From contig NVWB01000019.1 in assembly GCA_002733575.1 (NCBI GenBank), positions 10,010-57,261 of the forward strand: DNA of 47,252 nucleotides, written 5' to 3'. The DNA is from Blastopirellula sp. Its GTDB lineage: Bacteria; Planctomycetota; Planctomycetia; Pirellulales; Pirellulaceae. Below the pieces are notes generated by a model, which made no database searches, had not been told where the DNA came from, and saw only the letters and a list, made by a program, of their open reading frames with translations. The translations under genes and the position numbers were made by a program. Shown in pieces: positions 27,817 through 36,900 of this stretch. Each line of letters opens with the position of its first letter. Position 1 is the first letter of the stretch.

Positions 27817-28077
27817 GGAGCAATACCATCTTTTTCATGCCATTCAATTAGCCATCTTAAATCTGGCACTTTGATATTTGCCCATCTCTAAAATCCTACA
27901 GCCCCCCCCCTTTGAGATTTTTATTATTCTTTGCTATTATTCCTATTATTCCCATTTTACCAATTGACCCCATTGTGTGACTGAGGATAGCATAGAGTTT
28001 TAAGTGACCTCTAATGCCAGCAAAGGTATTCGAGGCAAACCGGTGTTTTTAGAGATCTACAACCAAGAGAGACAACT
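27817..28077. other. Upstream region of the PEP-CTERM gene with a C9 homopolymer
   Basis: AT-rich DNA without a gene. A run of nine C (27902-27910) is followed by repeated CTATTATTC-like units (about 27926-27956). No sigma-54 or sigma-70 promoter is convincing. The ribosome-binding region AAGAGAGAC lies just before the ATG at 28078. Confidence 0.5.
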
Positions 28078-28776
28078 ATGAAGCGAACAATTCAATTAGC
28101 GGTAGCCGCGTTTGTGGCGGTGCTTACGGAGGGGCAGGTGCAGGCGGGGAGTATTACCTTCGGGAATACTTCGGCGTCAAATCCGAATAAATTCGAGGAC
28201 TTTGAAAGACCAGGAATGCTCTTAGACGGTGAGTTACTGACAAACCAGTTTGCTGCAAACGGCCTCACTTTTGTCGATAATTTTGGCCAGGCCCCAGTTT
28301 TATTCAACAATAACTCCTGCCAACCAGCTCCCCATAACCTTAGTGGCATGTCTTACGCTGGATTTGGACTCACAACAAATTGTAGCATTGCCAATAACAC
28401 TTCCGGCTCAATACTATTTGATGCTGATGTCTCAGAATTATCTTTCGATTACACTTCGAATAATAACTCCAATTACACATTTGAAGCTCTTTTGAATGGC
28501 CTAGTCGTGTCCACTCTCGCAATATCGAGTAACACAGTGCCAGCAACTACTACATTCTTGTATACCGGATCCGTATTCGACGAGCTCCGATTCGTGCAAG
28601 GAGATCCCATTGGTACGGACTGGTTTTGGATGGACGACTTAGCATGGGAGACGGCGTCAACAACCATGGAACCGACCCCTGAACCTACATCCCTAGCCAT
28701 CTTCGGCATCGGTGCCTTGTGCATGGGTGCAGGTGCAGCACGGCGAAGACGTAAAGAGAAACTGGCCGCAGCCTAA
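28078..28776 (+). CDS. PEP-CTERM sorting-signal secreted protein
   Basis: A 232-residue exported protein. A signal peptide (1-22) precedes a beta-rich body (about 25-195) with many Asn, Ser and Thr residues and a FEDFERPG...F..NGLTFVDNF pattern resembling other PEP-CTERM anchor-type domains. The C-terminus (about 200-232) is a standard PEP-CTERM signal: TPEPTS, hydrophobic LAIFGIGALCMGAGAA, then RRRRK. Such proteins are processed by an exosortase (not encoded in this window) and linked to surface or exopolysaccharide structures. The ATG follows AAGAGAG at 28068-28074. The gene is closed by its own terminator; its tail is duplicated at 27642-27816. Confidence 0.92.
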   Translation: MKRTIQLAVAAFVAVLTEGQVQAGSITFGNTSASNPNKFEDFERPGMLLDGELLTNQFAANGLTFVDNFGQAPVLFNNNSCQPAPHNLSGMSYAGFGLTTNCSIANNTSGSILFDADVSELSFDYTSNNNSNYTFEALLNGLVVSTLAISSNTVPATTTFLYTGSVFDELRFVQGDPIGTDWFWMDDLAWETASTTMEPTPEPTSLAIFGIGALCMGAGAARRRRKEKLAAA

Positions 28777-28845
28777 TAATGGGCATCAGGCGAAATGATA
28801 AGACGGGTAGCATTGGCTGCCCGTTTTTTGTTTCTTGGGGGAGAT
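28672..28845 (+). repeat. PEP-CTERM tail plus terminator repeat, copy 2
   Basis: Functional copy of the repeat described at 27642-27816; it covers the 3' end of the intact PEP-CTERM gene and its terminator. Confidence 0.85.
28803..28831 (+). terminator. Rho-independent terminator of PEP-CTERM gene
   Basis: ACGGGTAGC and GCTGCCCGT pair around a short loop and are followed by six T; same structure as at 27774-27801. Confidence 0.88.
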
Positions 28846-28858
28846 ATCGTTATTGTCC

Positions 28859-28895
28859 ACAAAAAAAGCCGTAAACCCTTTCAGGTTCACGGCTT
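28859..28895 (-). terminator. Rho-independent terminator of tRNA-Phe
   Basis: On the minus strand AAGCCGTGAACC pairs with GGTTTACGGCTT (one mismatch) around a 6-nt loop, followed by a T-run (complement of 28861-28867). It lies 8 nt after the tRNA end. Confidence 0.85.
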
Positions 28896-28902
28896 ATTCA
28901 AG

Positions 28903-28975
28903 TGGTCGGAGCCGGGTTCGAACCGGCGACACTCGGATTTTCAGTCCGATGCTCTACCAACTGAGCTATCCGACC
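28903..28975 (-). tRNA. tRNA-Phe (GAA)
   Basis: A 73-nt cloverleaf on the minus strand. The acceptor stem GGTCGGA pairs with TCCGACC, the D-arm is GCTCAGTTGGTAGAGC, the anticodon stem-loop CGGACTGAAAATCCG carries GAA (Phe), and the T-arm contains GGTTCGAACCC. The discriminator base is A and the CCA end is not encoded. It has its own promoter and terminator, so it is a single-tRNA unit. Confidence 0.97.
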
Positions 28976-28991
28976 CTCTTGAGAAGATACA

Positions 28992-29020
28992 AATCTAGGT
29001 CTTGAAGTTGAAATTGTCAA
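28992..29020 (-). promoter_or_regulatory. Sigma-70-type promoter of tRNA-Phe
   Basis: On the minus strand TTGACA (29020-29015) and TAGATT (28997-28992) are separated by exactly 17 bp; the -10 box lies 16 nt before the tRNA 5' end. The -35 is a perfect consensus. Confidence 0.75.
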
Positions 29021-29304
29021 TCGCCCCGCTGCTGAAATCAAAAGACATAAGTCTTTTTGTCACATTATCTTGCAATAGATAAGCACATTTTGATGGGGTT
29101 GCTTGACAAGTTCCTAAAAACTGCCTAGTTTATCTTTGACTATGTGGACCCCAAAGCATGTGTATTGTTCGCATTTTTGTTATCCTAATAGTCCTGCTTA
29201 TCATAATCTATCCTCAAATCTCTTCTCGTATTCCACAATTTTTTGACCTACTTAATCACATTCATTGTGGTTGATGTGTAGGGTGGAATACAGAAAATGT
29301 GTTA
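29021..29304. other. Intergenic region upstream of the Exb-type gene cluster
   Basis: AT-rich stretch without a gene; with the adjoining tRNA promoter it makes about 330 bp. It holds the candidate plus-strand promoter at 29103-29131 and a possible long leader up to the first gene. No other repeat or RNA structure was recognised. Confidence 0.5.
29103..29131 (+). promoter_or_regulatory. Candidate promoter of the Exb-type operon
   Basis: TTGACA (29103-29108) and TAGTTT (29126-29131) are 17 bp apart on the plus strand, about 175 bp before the first gene. The -35 is perfect; the -10 is a weak match. Use by this operon is an inference. Confidence 0.5.
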
Positions 29305-30963
29305 ATGCCAATGAACGCTCTGCGCTGGATATCAACATACTTCGTTATGTTACTTCTGCTAGTGGTTGCCACATCACCTAGCTTTGGATATTCACCCCAA
29401 GATGCCAAAGTTAAAGCGATGGTAAAGAAGGGTGTTGCCCATCTTAATTCTATCAAATTATCGGAGCGACTTGGCGAGAGATGTCTGGTGGCCTTGGCGT
29501 TGTACAAAGCAGGCGAACCCAAATCGAATCCGAAAATACAAGAAACTGTAAAGGGCGTCTTGGCGGATGTTCCCGCAATCTCAAAATTAAAAAAAGGACA
29601 GAAAGGTAAATTTGTACATGCGATGACCTACGATGTAGCACTTGCATTGATCTTGCTGTGCGAGTTAGAGCCAGATGCCTATCCAGAGGAAATCAACCAA
29701 CTGATCGATTACTTTGTCAAGAATCAGAAGCCTGCAGGTGGTTGGGGCTATCCACACGAGGATCTAAGCGATAACTCCATGACTCAATACGGAGCGTTGG
29801 GGCTCTGGCTTGCAGATCAAAATGGTTACGTTGTTCCAGTTGAGACAATGGAAAAAGTCTGTAATTACATTATCCGAGTGCAAGACCCTGCTGGTGCTTG
29901 GGGCTACAAGGGCGTTGATCCCGGACCCAATGCAAAACGTGTTGCACAATCCAATGTGCGATCTCCCTTGGTCGCTGCATCGATGGCAGCCCTTTATATC
30001 ACAGCAGACTTTTTGCACTTGAACGGAAGAAAAAAAACTGGCTCCAACTCAACCGACGGTGTGCCCTCGGTTTTGCAAGAGATAAAAACCCCAGATCCGA
30101 ACGCAAGAAAGACTGGGCCTCGAACAAAAAAAGTCAATGTTCAATCTATTAAAAACGCCAAGGCAGGCGGCCTTGCTTGGCTTAAGAAAAATCCTTCATT
30201 AGAGATTCAGGTCTGGCGTTATTACTTGATGTACGGGATCGAACGCTTTGAGAGTTTCCGAGAGTTAGAGACAGGCCAATCGGGTAAAGATGCCCCTTGG
30301 TATAACAAGGGTGTTGATTTTTTAGAAAAGAAACAAAACAAAGATGGTAGCTGGACTGCTGTATCAGAAGATGCAGCAAGAGGAACTTCCTTCGCCATTT
30401 TATTTCTCGTACGCAGTACCGGAAAATCGATTCAAAAGAATGCGAAAAAATACGACGATGGAGTGCTGAGAGGCGGTAGAAAGATGCCAACAGACTTAGC
30501 CGATGCTCAGATTAAAGATGGCAAAGTTGTTGGCAAAGTCGAAATCGTGGAAACCGATGCTTTTATCTCGCTACTAGAGAGCGGCGGGGATGACGAGCAG
30601 TTGAGTAACATGCTCAATGCTGGTGCAAGTTATACACTGAGCGAAGATGAACGGGGGCGTGATATTCAAATCGTGATCCTACGTCGCAAAATTCGCGATG
30701 GGTCATTTTCTGCTCGCATGCTTGCCATCAAGACCATCAAAATAGCGAAAGATTTTGATAGCGTACCCGTGCTTGTTTACGCTTTAACCGATCCCGATTG
30801 GAGGGTTGCACGTGAGTCGCGAGACGCATTAAGGTATATCAGTCGTAAGTTTTCTGGATATGGAATGCCTGAACGCGCGAAAGCGGCAGATAAAGATTTG
30901 GCTGCCGAGAAATGGAAAGCCTGGTATTTATCCATCCAACCAGACGCTGAATTCCTTGACTGA
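29305..30963 (+). CDS. Secreted alpha-toroid (prenyltransferase/squalene-cyclase-like) protein with HEAT-like end
   Basis: I use ATG 29305; GTG 29299 and ATG 29311 are in-frame alternatives and the ribosome-binding site is unclear. The product is 552 residues with a signal peptide (about 1-28). Repeats of the terpene-cyclase alpha/alpha-toroid type are visible: NQKPAGGWGYP, QDPAGAWGYKG, KKQNKDGSWTAV, each followed by a helix. No DxDD or other cyclase active-site motif is seen, so it is probably a binding or structural protein. The last 60 residues (ARMLAIKTIKIAKDFDSVPVLVYALTDPDWRVARESRDAL) form a HEAT-like repeat. It is the first gene of the eight-gene plus-strand cluster, 72 bp before a TonB/TolA-shaped protein gene. 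Confidence 0.85.
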   Translation: MPMNALRWISTYFVMLLLLVVATSPSFGYSPQDAKVKAMVKKGVAHLNSIKLSERLGERCLVALALYKAGEPKSNPKIQETVKGVLADVPAISKLKKGQKGKFVHAMTYDVALALILLCELEPDAYPEEINQLIDYFVKNQKPAGGWGYPHEDLSDNSMTQYGALGLWLADQNGYVVPVETMEKVCNYIIRVQDPAGAWGYKGVDPGPNAKRVAQSNVRSPLVAASMAALYITADFLHLNGRKKTGSNSTDGVPSVLQEIKTPDPNARKTGPRTKKVNVQSIKNAKAGGLAWLKKNPSLEIQVWRYYLMYGIERFESFRELETGQSGKDAPWYNKGVDFLEKKQNKDGSWTAVSEDAARGTSFAILFLVRSTGKSIQKNAKKYDDGVLRGGRKMPTDLADAQIKDGKVVGKVEIVETDAFISLLESGGDDEQLSNMLNAGASYTLSEDERGRDIQIVILRRKIRDGSFSARMLAIKTIKIAKDFDSVPVLVYALTDPDWRVARESRDALRYISRKFSGYGMPERAKAADKDLAAEKWKAWYLSIQPDAEFLD

Positions 30964-31023
30964 TAAAACAACATAACTTGAGAAGACTAGAATAATTCGG
31001 CTGTTGAAAAACGGTTCAACCAT

Positions 31024-31028
31024 AAGGG
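31024..31028 (+). promoter_or_regulatory. Shine-Dalgarno deciding a TTG start
   Basis: AAGGG lies 7 nt before TTG 31036, whereas the next in-frame ATG (31060) has no purine-rich sequence upstream. This favours the TTG as the real start. Confidence 0.6.
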
Positions 31029-31035
31029 TATTTTT

Positions 31036-31914
31036 TTGGCTAGTGCTGACACAAAATCGATGGATCCACTCCGAAAAAAGTCGATTCAGGTTTCCTCTTA
31101 CGACAATGTCGCAGGATTATTAATTGCCCTGCTGGTGATCATCGGCGGTGCGGTTGCGATTTTAGTGGTCGTGTTTATCACATCTCGTACTTTCCGATCC
31201 CAGGTTGCAATCCCGGTTATCTTAGAAGAAGTAGCCGGACGTGGAGATCATGAACTGGGGATCGCCAGAGATCTAGAAGCACCAGGGCTAGAAGAATTAG
31301 ACGAAATCCTTGAACCTCAAATGGAAATGACACTTGAGGCAATCACCGATGCGATTTCATCTCAAGAAGCAACCTTAGAAGCACTCGAAGGAAATGCCAA
31401 TGCGTCAGGCTCAGGCGGAGGCTTAGGAGACAGTCGACCACTGGGCCCCTTGAGTGATGGAGATGATATTATCCCACGATATGAACGCTGGGAAATTCAA
31501 TTCACGTCAACGGAGCTTGGGATTTATGCGCGACAACTTGATTCCTTTGATATTGAATTAGGTTCGTTTGGTGGCGGGTCAAAGATTATCGAATACGCTA
31601 AAGATCTCGCGAAGGATCAACCAACACGCTACAGTGGAGCAGGTGGTAAAGAAGAACGACTCTACATGACTTGGAAAACCGGTTCGTTTAAAGAAGCCGA
31701 TATCGATTTGCTGAACAAAGCGGGTGTGACTACCAACAACAGAATGGTGATGCAATTCTACCCGGCTGATACCGAAAACATTTTAGCTAATGTTGAAAAG
31801 AATTATGCAAACGGCCGGCCTACCAAGGAAATTCGTAAAACGATTTTCGGCGTAAAGAAAAAAGGAAACGAGTACGAATTCTATGTGATTCGTCAAACCT
31901 ACCGCAAAGTATAA
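31036..31914 (+). CDS. Single-span TonB/TolA-shaped membrane protein (unknown family)
   Basis: A 292-residue protein starting at TTG 31036 (ATG 31060 is the alternative). Layout: short cytoplasmic N-terminus, one span at about 26-50, an acidic helical stretch (about 60-125; EELDEILEPQMEMTLEAITDAI), a glycine-rich linker (SGSGGGLGDSRPLG), then a compact C-terminal domain of about 145 residues (RYERWEIQFTSTELGIYARQLDSFDIELG...). This is the shape of TonB or TolA, and the next three genes encode ExbB/TolQ- and ExbD/TolR-type proteins, so a role as energy transducer is a reasonable inference. No sequence match to TonB or TolA C-termini was recognised. A 6-bp hairpin GTTGAA/TTCAAC (31003-31020) precedes it. 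Confidence 0.8.
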   Translation: MASADTKSMDPLRKKSIQVSSYDNVAGLLIALLVIIGGAVAILVVVFITSRTFRSQVAIPVILEEVAGRGDHELGIARDLEAPGLEELDEILEPQMEMTLEAITDAISSQEATLEALEGNANASGSGGGLGDSRPLGPLSDGDDIIPRYERWEIQFTSTELGIYARQLDSFDIELGSFGGGSKIIEYAKDLAKDQPTRYSGAGGKEERLYMTWKTGSFKEADIDLLNKAGVTTNNRMVMQFYPADTENILANVEKNYANGRPTKEIRKTIFGVKKKGNEYEFYVIRQTYRKV

Positions 31915-31927
31915 ATCGACTTTAAAC

Positions 31928-31947
31928 TCTGTTATTAATCTAACAGA
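31928..31947 (+). other. Intercistronic hairpin before ExbB gene
   Basis: TCTGTTA (31928-31934) and TAACAGA (31941-31947) form a perfect 7-bp stem with a 6-nt loop in the 84-bp gap, without a T-run. It may be an mRNA-processing or stability element rather than a terminator. Confidence 0.4.
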
Positions 31948-31998
31948 TCATTTCGCTTGATTACATTTACTAGTGACAACTTTGAGTAAAGAATAAAA

Positions 31999-32637
31999 AT
32001 GGATAGTATTGATAGTACTGGTATATTTGGGATTATTGCATTCATCATTTATGTTATTCTCGGTATGATCGCACTATGGGGAGCCTATTGTGTGATTATG
32101 GTTTGGATGCGAGTTTCGCAGAAAAGATTTCGGAACGAACTGGAACAAGATGGGTTCCTCGATGCCATTGAAGAGCCACTGATGGCAGGTGACTTTGAAG
32201 CGGCGGAAGAGATTTGTGGCTCCGATCCACGAGCGGTTCCTCAGCTATCCCTTTTGGCCTTGCACAATCGAGAAGTCGGTTACGCTCAAGTGAAACAATT
32301 GGTTCTTGATCGTTTTCAAAGAGACGTTTTGGCCGATCTCGAATTTCGGTTGTCTTGGGTTTACACCGTGATTCAAGGGGCTCCAATGGTCGGGCTACTT
32401 GGAACCGTGGTTGGCATGATGGGGGCATTTGCGAAAGTGGCTGAGGAAGCCGATGCCGGAGCAATGGCTGGAGAGATTATGATTGCCTTGATTACTACGG
32501 CATCTGGATTGGCAATTGCGATTCCTTTGGTTTTCTGTACCGCAAGTATTAATGTCCGAATTCGCAAGATGGAAGACTTGGTTTCGGTGGGTATGACACG
32601 CTTTATGTCAGTCCTTCGAGCCGCCTTATCTAAATAG
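31999..32637 (+). CDS. MotA/TolQ/ExbB-type proton channel protein
   Basis: A 212-residue inner-membrane protein with three spans (about 9-37, 124-146 and 160-183) and a cytoplasmic loop between the first two, the standard ExbB/TolQ layout. The family signature is clear in VIQGAPMVGLLGTVVGMMGAF and in IMIALITTASGLAIAIPLVF, which line the proton path. With ExbD/TolR-type partners it should form a proton-driven stator that moves a periplasmic transducer. It follows the single-span protein gene by 84 bp and precedes two ExbD genes. The ATG at 31999 has only a weak ribosome-binding site. Confidence 0.95.
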   Translation: MDSIDSTGIFGIIAFIIYVILGMIALWGAYCVIMVWMRVSQKRFRNELEQDGFLDAIEEPLMAGDFEAAEEICGSDPRAVPQLSLLALHNREVGYAQVKQLVLDRFQRDVLADLEFRLSWVYTVIQGAPMVGLLGTVVGMMGAFAKVAEEADAGAMAGEIMIALITTASGLAIAIPLVFCTASINVRIRKMEDLVSVGMTRFMSVLRAALSK

Positions 32638-32674
32638 ACCGAAACCAACAATGTACTCCCTTGATTGAACTTGA

Positions 32675-33184
32675 ATGGCTGAACAAAACCATACTCCTGA
32701 AATTGTGGAATCAGACGAGACCTTTTCGTTTCCACGAAAGAAAAAGATTAAAGCCTTAAAGCTCGATATCACGCCGATGATCGATGTGACATTCCTGCTT
32801 CTCATCTATTTCATTGTCGCATCAACAATAGAAACCGATCAGGTCAAACTTCCCAGTGCGGATCATGGAGTCGCTGTTTCCGCAGATCAATCGGTGATTA
32901 TCACTCTGGTCGATAGTGGTAAAGATGGCAAAGCATTGGTCTACAAAGGGGATGGCAAAGACAATTCCTTATTAGTGACTGGCACTGATATTGAAGTTCA
33001 GGAGCAAGTGATCACCGACTATGTATCCGCCGAGTTATCACCTGGTTCGGGAAAGTACCATGTTTTAGTCAAGGCGGAAAAGACCGTAAAAGTCGGCGAA
33101 GTATCAAGGATTATGAAAGCGGCTGCGCTCGGAGGCGATGTGGAAGTGCAAACGATCTTTGTCGGTGTGGAGGAGTCAAAGTGA
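32675..33184 (+). CDS. ExbD/TolR-type protein (first)
   Basis: A 169-residue protein with one N-terminal span (about 34-52). The sequence LDITPMIDVTFLLLIYFIVAS carries the essential membrane Asp (D37) that handles protons in ExbD/TolR. The rest is a periplasmic domain ending in VQTIFVGVEESK. It lies 37 bp after the ExbB-type gene and overlaps the next ExbD gene by 4 bp (GTGA, 33181-33184), so the two ExbD proteins are made together and may form a heterodimer in the channel. Confidence 0.94.
   Translation: MAEQNHTPEIVESDETFSFPRKKKIKALKLDITPMIDVTFLLLIYFIVASTIETDQVKLPSADHGVAVSADQSVIITLVDSGKDGKALVYKGDGKDNSLLVTGTDIEVQEQVITDYVSAELSPGSGKYHVLVKAEKTVKVGEVSRIMKAAALGGDVEVQTIFVGVEESK
33169..33175 (+). 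promoter_or_regulatory. Strong Shine-Dalgarno for GTG start of second ExbD
   Basis: GGAGGAG lies 5 nt before GTG 33181, inside the end of the first ExbD gene. It fixes the GTG start that overlaps the preceding stop. Confidence 0.8.
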
Positions 33185-33894
33185 CAGACCAGCTATTTCA
33201 ATTTCGATGCCCTGCTTGCAGTGATATCTTGTCTGCCGAGAGGTCGATGGCAGGCGCGAACACGACCTGCACAAGTTGTGGAACCGAGTTAGAGATTCCG
33301 AGTCCAGTTGCTCCTCGCTCAAGTTCGACTTCTGGCTCAGGCCCTTGGAAAACAGGTGATCCTGGTGCCTCGCAAGCGGGCAGTAAACCAGCCGGAAATG
33401 AACCGATAATCGAAGAAGCGGTGGCCGATGAACCTCCGATACATTTCAGCAAAGACAAGCCGCTCCCCCAGGGAGAACTTGACATGACACCGATGGTCGA
33501 TGTGACCTTTTTACTGCTCATCTTCTTCATGGTCACCGCATCATTCAGCCTACAAAAATCGCTAGAGTTACCTGCACCCAAAAGTGATACACCTAGTACC
33601 TCGGCGAAAACCATTGATGATTATTTAGATGACCCTGACTACATCACGGTCCGCATCGACTCGTATGATACGTTTCATGTGACCTGTGCATCCTGGGATG
33701 ACGAAAGAGAAGCTCCCAGTCAACAAGAGTTATATGTGAAGCTTCGAGAAGCAAAGAAATCGAACCCTACGCCTCGCATGTTGATGATCACGGCGCATGT
33801 CGATGCTACCCATGAAAAAGTCGTCATTGCCATTGATGCAGGCAGTGAAGTGGGAATGGACAGCATTAAATTTGTTACTACGGAAGAAGATTAA
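33181..33894 (+). CDS. Zinc-ribbon-ExbD fusion protein (second ExbD)
   Basis: A 237-residue protein starting at GTG 33181. The N-terminus is a zinc ribbon with four cysteines (C10-P-A-C13 and C30-T-S-C33), followed by a Ser/Pro/Gly-rich linker (about 40-95), then a normal ExbD part: LDMTPMVDVTFLLLIFFMV with the membrane Asp D107, span at about 105-123, and a periplasmic domain with a MLMITAHVDATH stretch. In ExbD the N-terminus faces the cytoplasm, so the zinc ribbon would be cytoplasmic and could bind a regulator or partner. Typical ExbD proteins are about 140 residues and lack it. Confidence 0.93.
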   Translation: MTDQLFQFRCPACSDILSAERSMAGANTTCTSCGTELEIPSPVAPRSSSTSGSGPWKTGDPGASQAGSKPAGNEPIIEEAVADEPPIHFSKDKPLPQGELDMTPMVDVTFLLLIFFMVTASFSLQKSLELPAPKSDTPSTSAKTIDDYLDDPDYITVRIDSYDTFHVTCASWDDEREAPSQQELYVKLREAKKSNPTPRMLMITAHVDATHEKVVIAIDAGSEVGMDSIKFVTTEED

Positions 33895-33964
33895 TCCAGA
33901 TTACAATGATCGTTTCTGTGCCTTCCGGTGGTTGTCATAGAAGTTTCGATGCTACTTGTAAGAG

Positions 33965-36900
33965 ATGAACAGCTTTATGATGAACGCGGTAGAATTAGTC
34001 GATTTAATCGAACGATACGAATATGTAGCGGATAGACAGATATCTAGCCTGCGTAAACAAATATCAAGCAAAAATAAAAAAGTGTCGCCTCAACAGGTCA
34101 TCACACTCCTGTTAGATAAAAATCATATAACCAAGTATCAAGCCAAGCGATTATTAGATCTGGTAAAAGGGAAAATCAAAGAACGTCCGATCGGAAAATC
34201 GGATGGAGCATGGACGAACAAACCGGATGCCGAAGAAATTGTTGATATCGATGCTGGTGATCTTGTTCAGGTGGAAGAACTCGATGCCCTGGACGATCTT
34301 GGCGGCTTTGATCAGATGGACACCTTTGATTCTCCTGGAGCCCTTGATTCAGGCTTTGGTGAAGACGCAGTAGAAGAGAAGAAGAAGCCTAAATACAAAC
34401 AAAAATCAACGCGTGCGAATCCCTGGGACTCTCCATTATTGCTTCTAGGAGGTGGCGGTCTTGTTTTACTTGTACTGCTGTTTGGCTTGCTTGTCATGTG
34501 GCTGCAATGGGACTCAGGCGACGATCAATTCCAATTGGCCCAGCAAGACTATCAAAACCAATCGTATGTGCAAGCGATTGCCAAATATGAAAAGTTCCTC
34601 AATAACTTCCCTGACCATCCCAGTGCAGATTTAGCCAATGTTCGTTTAGGCATGGCCAAGTTACGCCGCGACAGCGATGGCACATCGAATTGGGAAAAAG
34701 CACTGGAAACTGCGAACACCATCTTGCCTGAAATTGAAAATTTTGAAACTTTTGAAGAGGCTCGACCTGAGTTAGCTTCGTTACTGCCTGATATTGTTCA
34801 AGGGTTTGCCGAGAATGCTAAAATGGCCACAGTCAAAAAAAATGATGACGCTCAGAAAAATGTTGACAACGCTCGCCTTGCACTAAAACTGGTCGACAAT
34901 CCAAGTTACATTCCAACCTCGCAACGGCAAGCGCAACAGGCGCGGATCGAAACGATCATCGCTGAGATTGATCAAGTCGAGCGAAGTATCTCTCGCAAAG
35001 AGGAACTCAGATTAGCCATTGAAGAGATCGTTGCCAGTTCTGACAATGGGGACTTTGAAGGAGTTTACGCCAGACGAAAAGAGCTACTGCAAATCTATCC
35101 TGCCCTGGAGTTAGACAAAGAACTTTCAGCTGCGGTTGCCGATGCTTCATCTAAGTTGATCGATCAAATCCAACACACAAAAGAAGTTCTAACTGCCGAA
35201 GCAACCGACCATGAATCGAAGAGCCAACATGTTACTTTTGTATCAAGGCTTGCTGCAAAATCAAAGGTCAGCTTAGGTGCCGATCAATCGGTTGTGGTCC
35301 GATTTGAAGGCTCGTTGTACGCGATTGAACTTGCTACCGGCAAGCTTCTCTGGAGACGCCATGTTGGGTTCCCTGACGACAAGCAACCACTGCGTGTCAC
35401 CTCAGCAGACGGTTCTCGTGCGGTTATCACTTTTGACTCGAATCAAAATGAACTGCTCCGGCTACATGCAGAAACAGGAAAACTACAGTGGCGGCTGCCG
35501 TTGGGCGAGGCCATACATCAACCACTGTTAGTCGATGATGGTGTGATTGTTTCCTCCCCGTCTGGGAAAATGTGGCGAGTCGACGCGACTTCAGGCGAGT
35601 CCGATTATCAAACCACACTACCTCAAAATTTGTCTGCTGCCGCTGGTAACACTTCCGGGCAACCATTGGTGTTTGTGCCAGGCAGACATTCCAATTTATA
35701 TGCAATTTCTGTCGACGATCTCTCGTGCAAAGAAATTGTACATGTCGGACATGAACCAGGAACGGTTACGGTTCCACCAATTGCCCTTTTAAGACATTTA
35801 TTAGTGTTTGAAAATGCGGAGAACGACTATGCGTGGATGCACGTCTGGAAAATCAATGATCAGGGTAAGCTAGAAAGGGCTCAAGAATCGATACAACTTC
35901 CAGGTCGTATCTTGGTTGCACCTGAAGTTTCAGAGTCACAGATTATCATCACCAATAATCACGGTGCGATTTTTGTGTATAAAGTAGACCTTGGTTCAAA
36001 AACCGAACCACTTTCTGAAGCAGTGAATCCGATTAAAGCCGACCGCGAAGATGGCTTGTACAGTTACTTTAAATTTAATCGAGGCACGCTTTGGGTTGCC
36101 GACCATCAATTGACCAAATACGATATGCAGCTTGCCAAAGGCACGTTGATTCGTCGTTCAGTCAACTATCAAGGAAGCATATTTGCAGGGCCAATGCAGA
36201 CTTTTGGTGATCTACTGATTTTGATACACCAGCAAGAAGGAAAGCCAGGGGCTGTTGTTTCAGCGATTCGTTCCAACCCGAAAAGCATCGAGAAACTCTG
36301 GGAAAGTCATATTTCCATTCCCATCGCAGGCCCTGTCATTCCAAGCGACAAGGGCGACTCACAAGTAGCGGTCACTGCGCGTGGTGATTGGTTCTCCTTG
36401 AATGAACAATCGCTGGGCAACCCAGTAGCAGATCAGATTATTGACCCAAGCCGAAGGACGATCGCGGAATTCAATTACCCGAATCAGATAACGCTGAACA
36501 ACGGAAATCGTCTGTTTTCAGCGAATCAAAATGGCAACGAAGCGGCCGTTTACGATTCAAGCAACACCACAAACCTGGTTCAGCCAGTCGGTTGGGAGAT
36601 ACCAAAAGGAACTCAAATTGCTGCTCCGACTGCCTTGAAAGACCTTATTTTAGTTCCTTGCAAAACAGGTCAAATCTTTTGTCTGAATCCATTAACGGGT
36701 GCCATGGCCGCGCACCCATTCCAACCACCGCTAGGCGTTGACTCCGAAATCCATTGGGGCCAACCGGTTGTCTTTGGCGACGAAGGAACATCTGTGATCG
36801 TCTCTGACGGGGGCACGAAACTGTATCACCTAGAATTAGAAACTACGGATGAGTCCGCCGCCTTAACGCTTCGCCAAGAAGTGGTATTGGAGCATGGTAT

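Noticed and set aside
27870..27892. Sigma-54-like TGGCAC...TTGC upstream of the PEP-CTERM gene
   Set aside because: The spacing between the GG and GC elements is 13 instead of the required 10, so it does not fit a sigma-54 promoter.
28795..28998. 67-codon frame across the tRNA-Phe
   Set aside because: It overlaps the terminators and the tRNA on the other strand and has no family features.
29278..29287. GTAGGGTGG match to the palindromic element before the toroid gene
   Set aside because: Only about nine bases match and the rest of the element is absent; probably chance or part of the translation start region.
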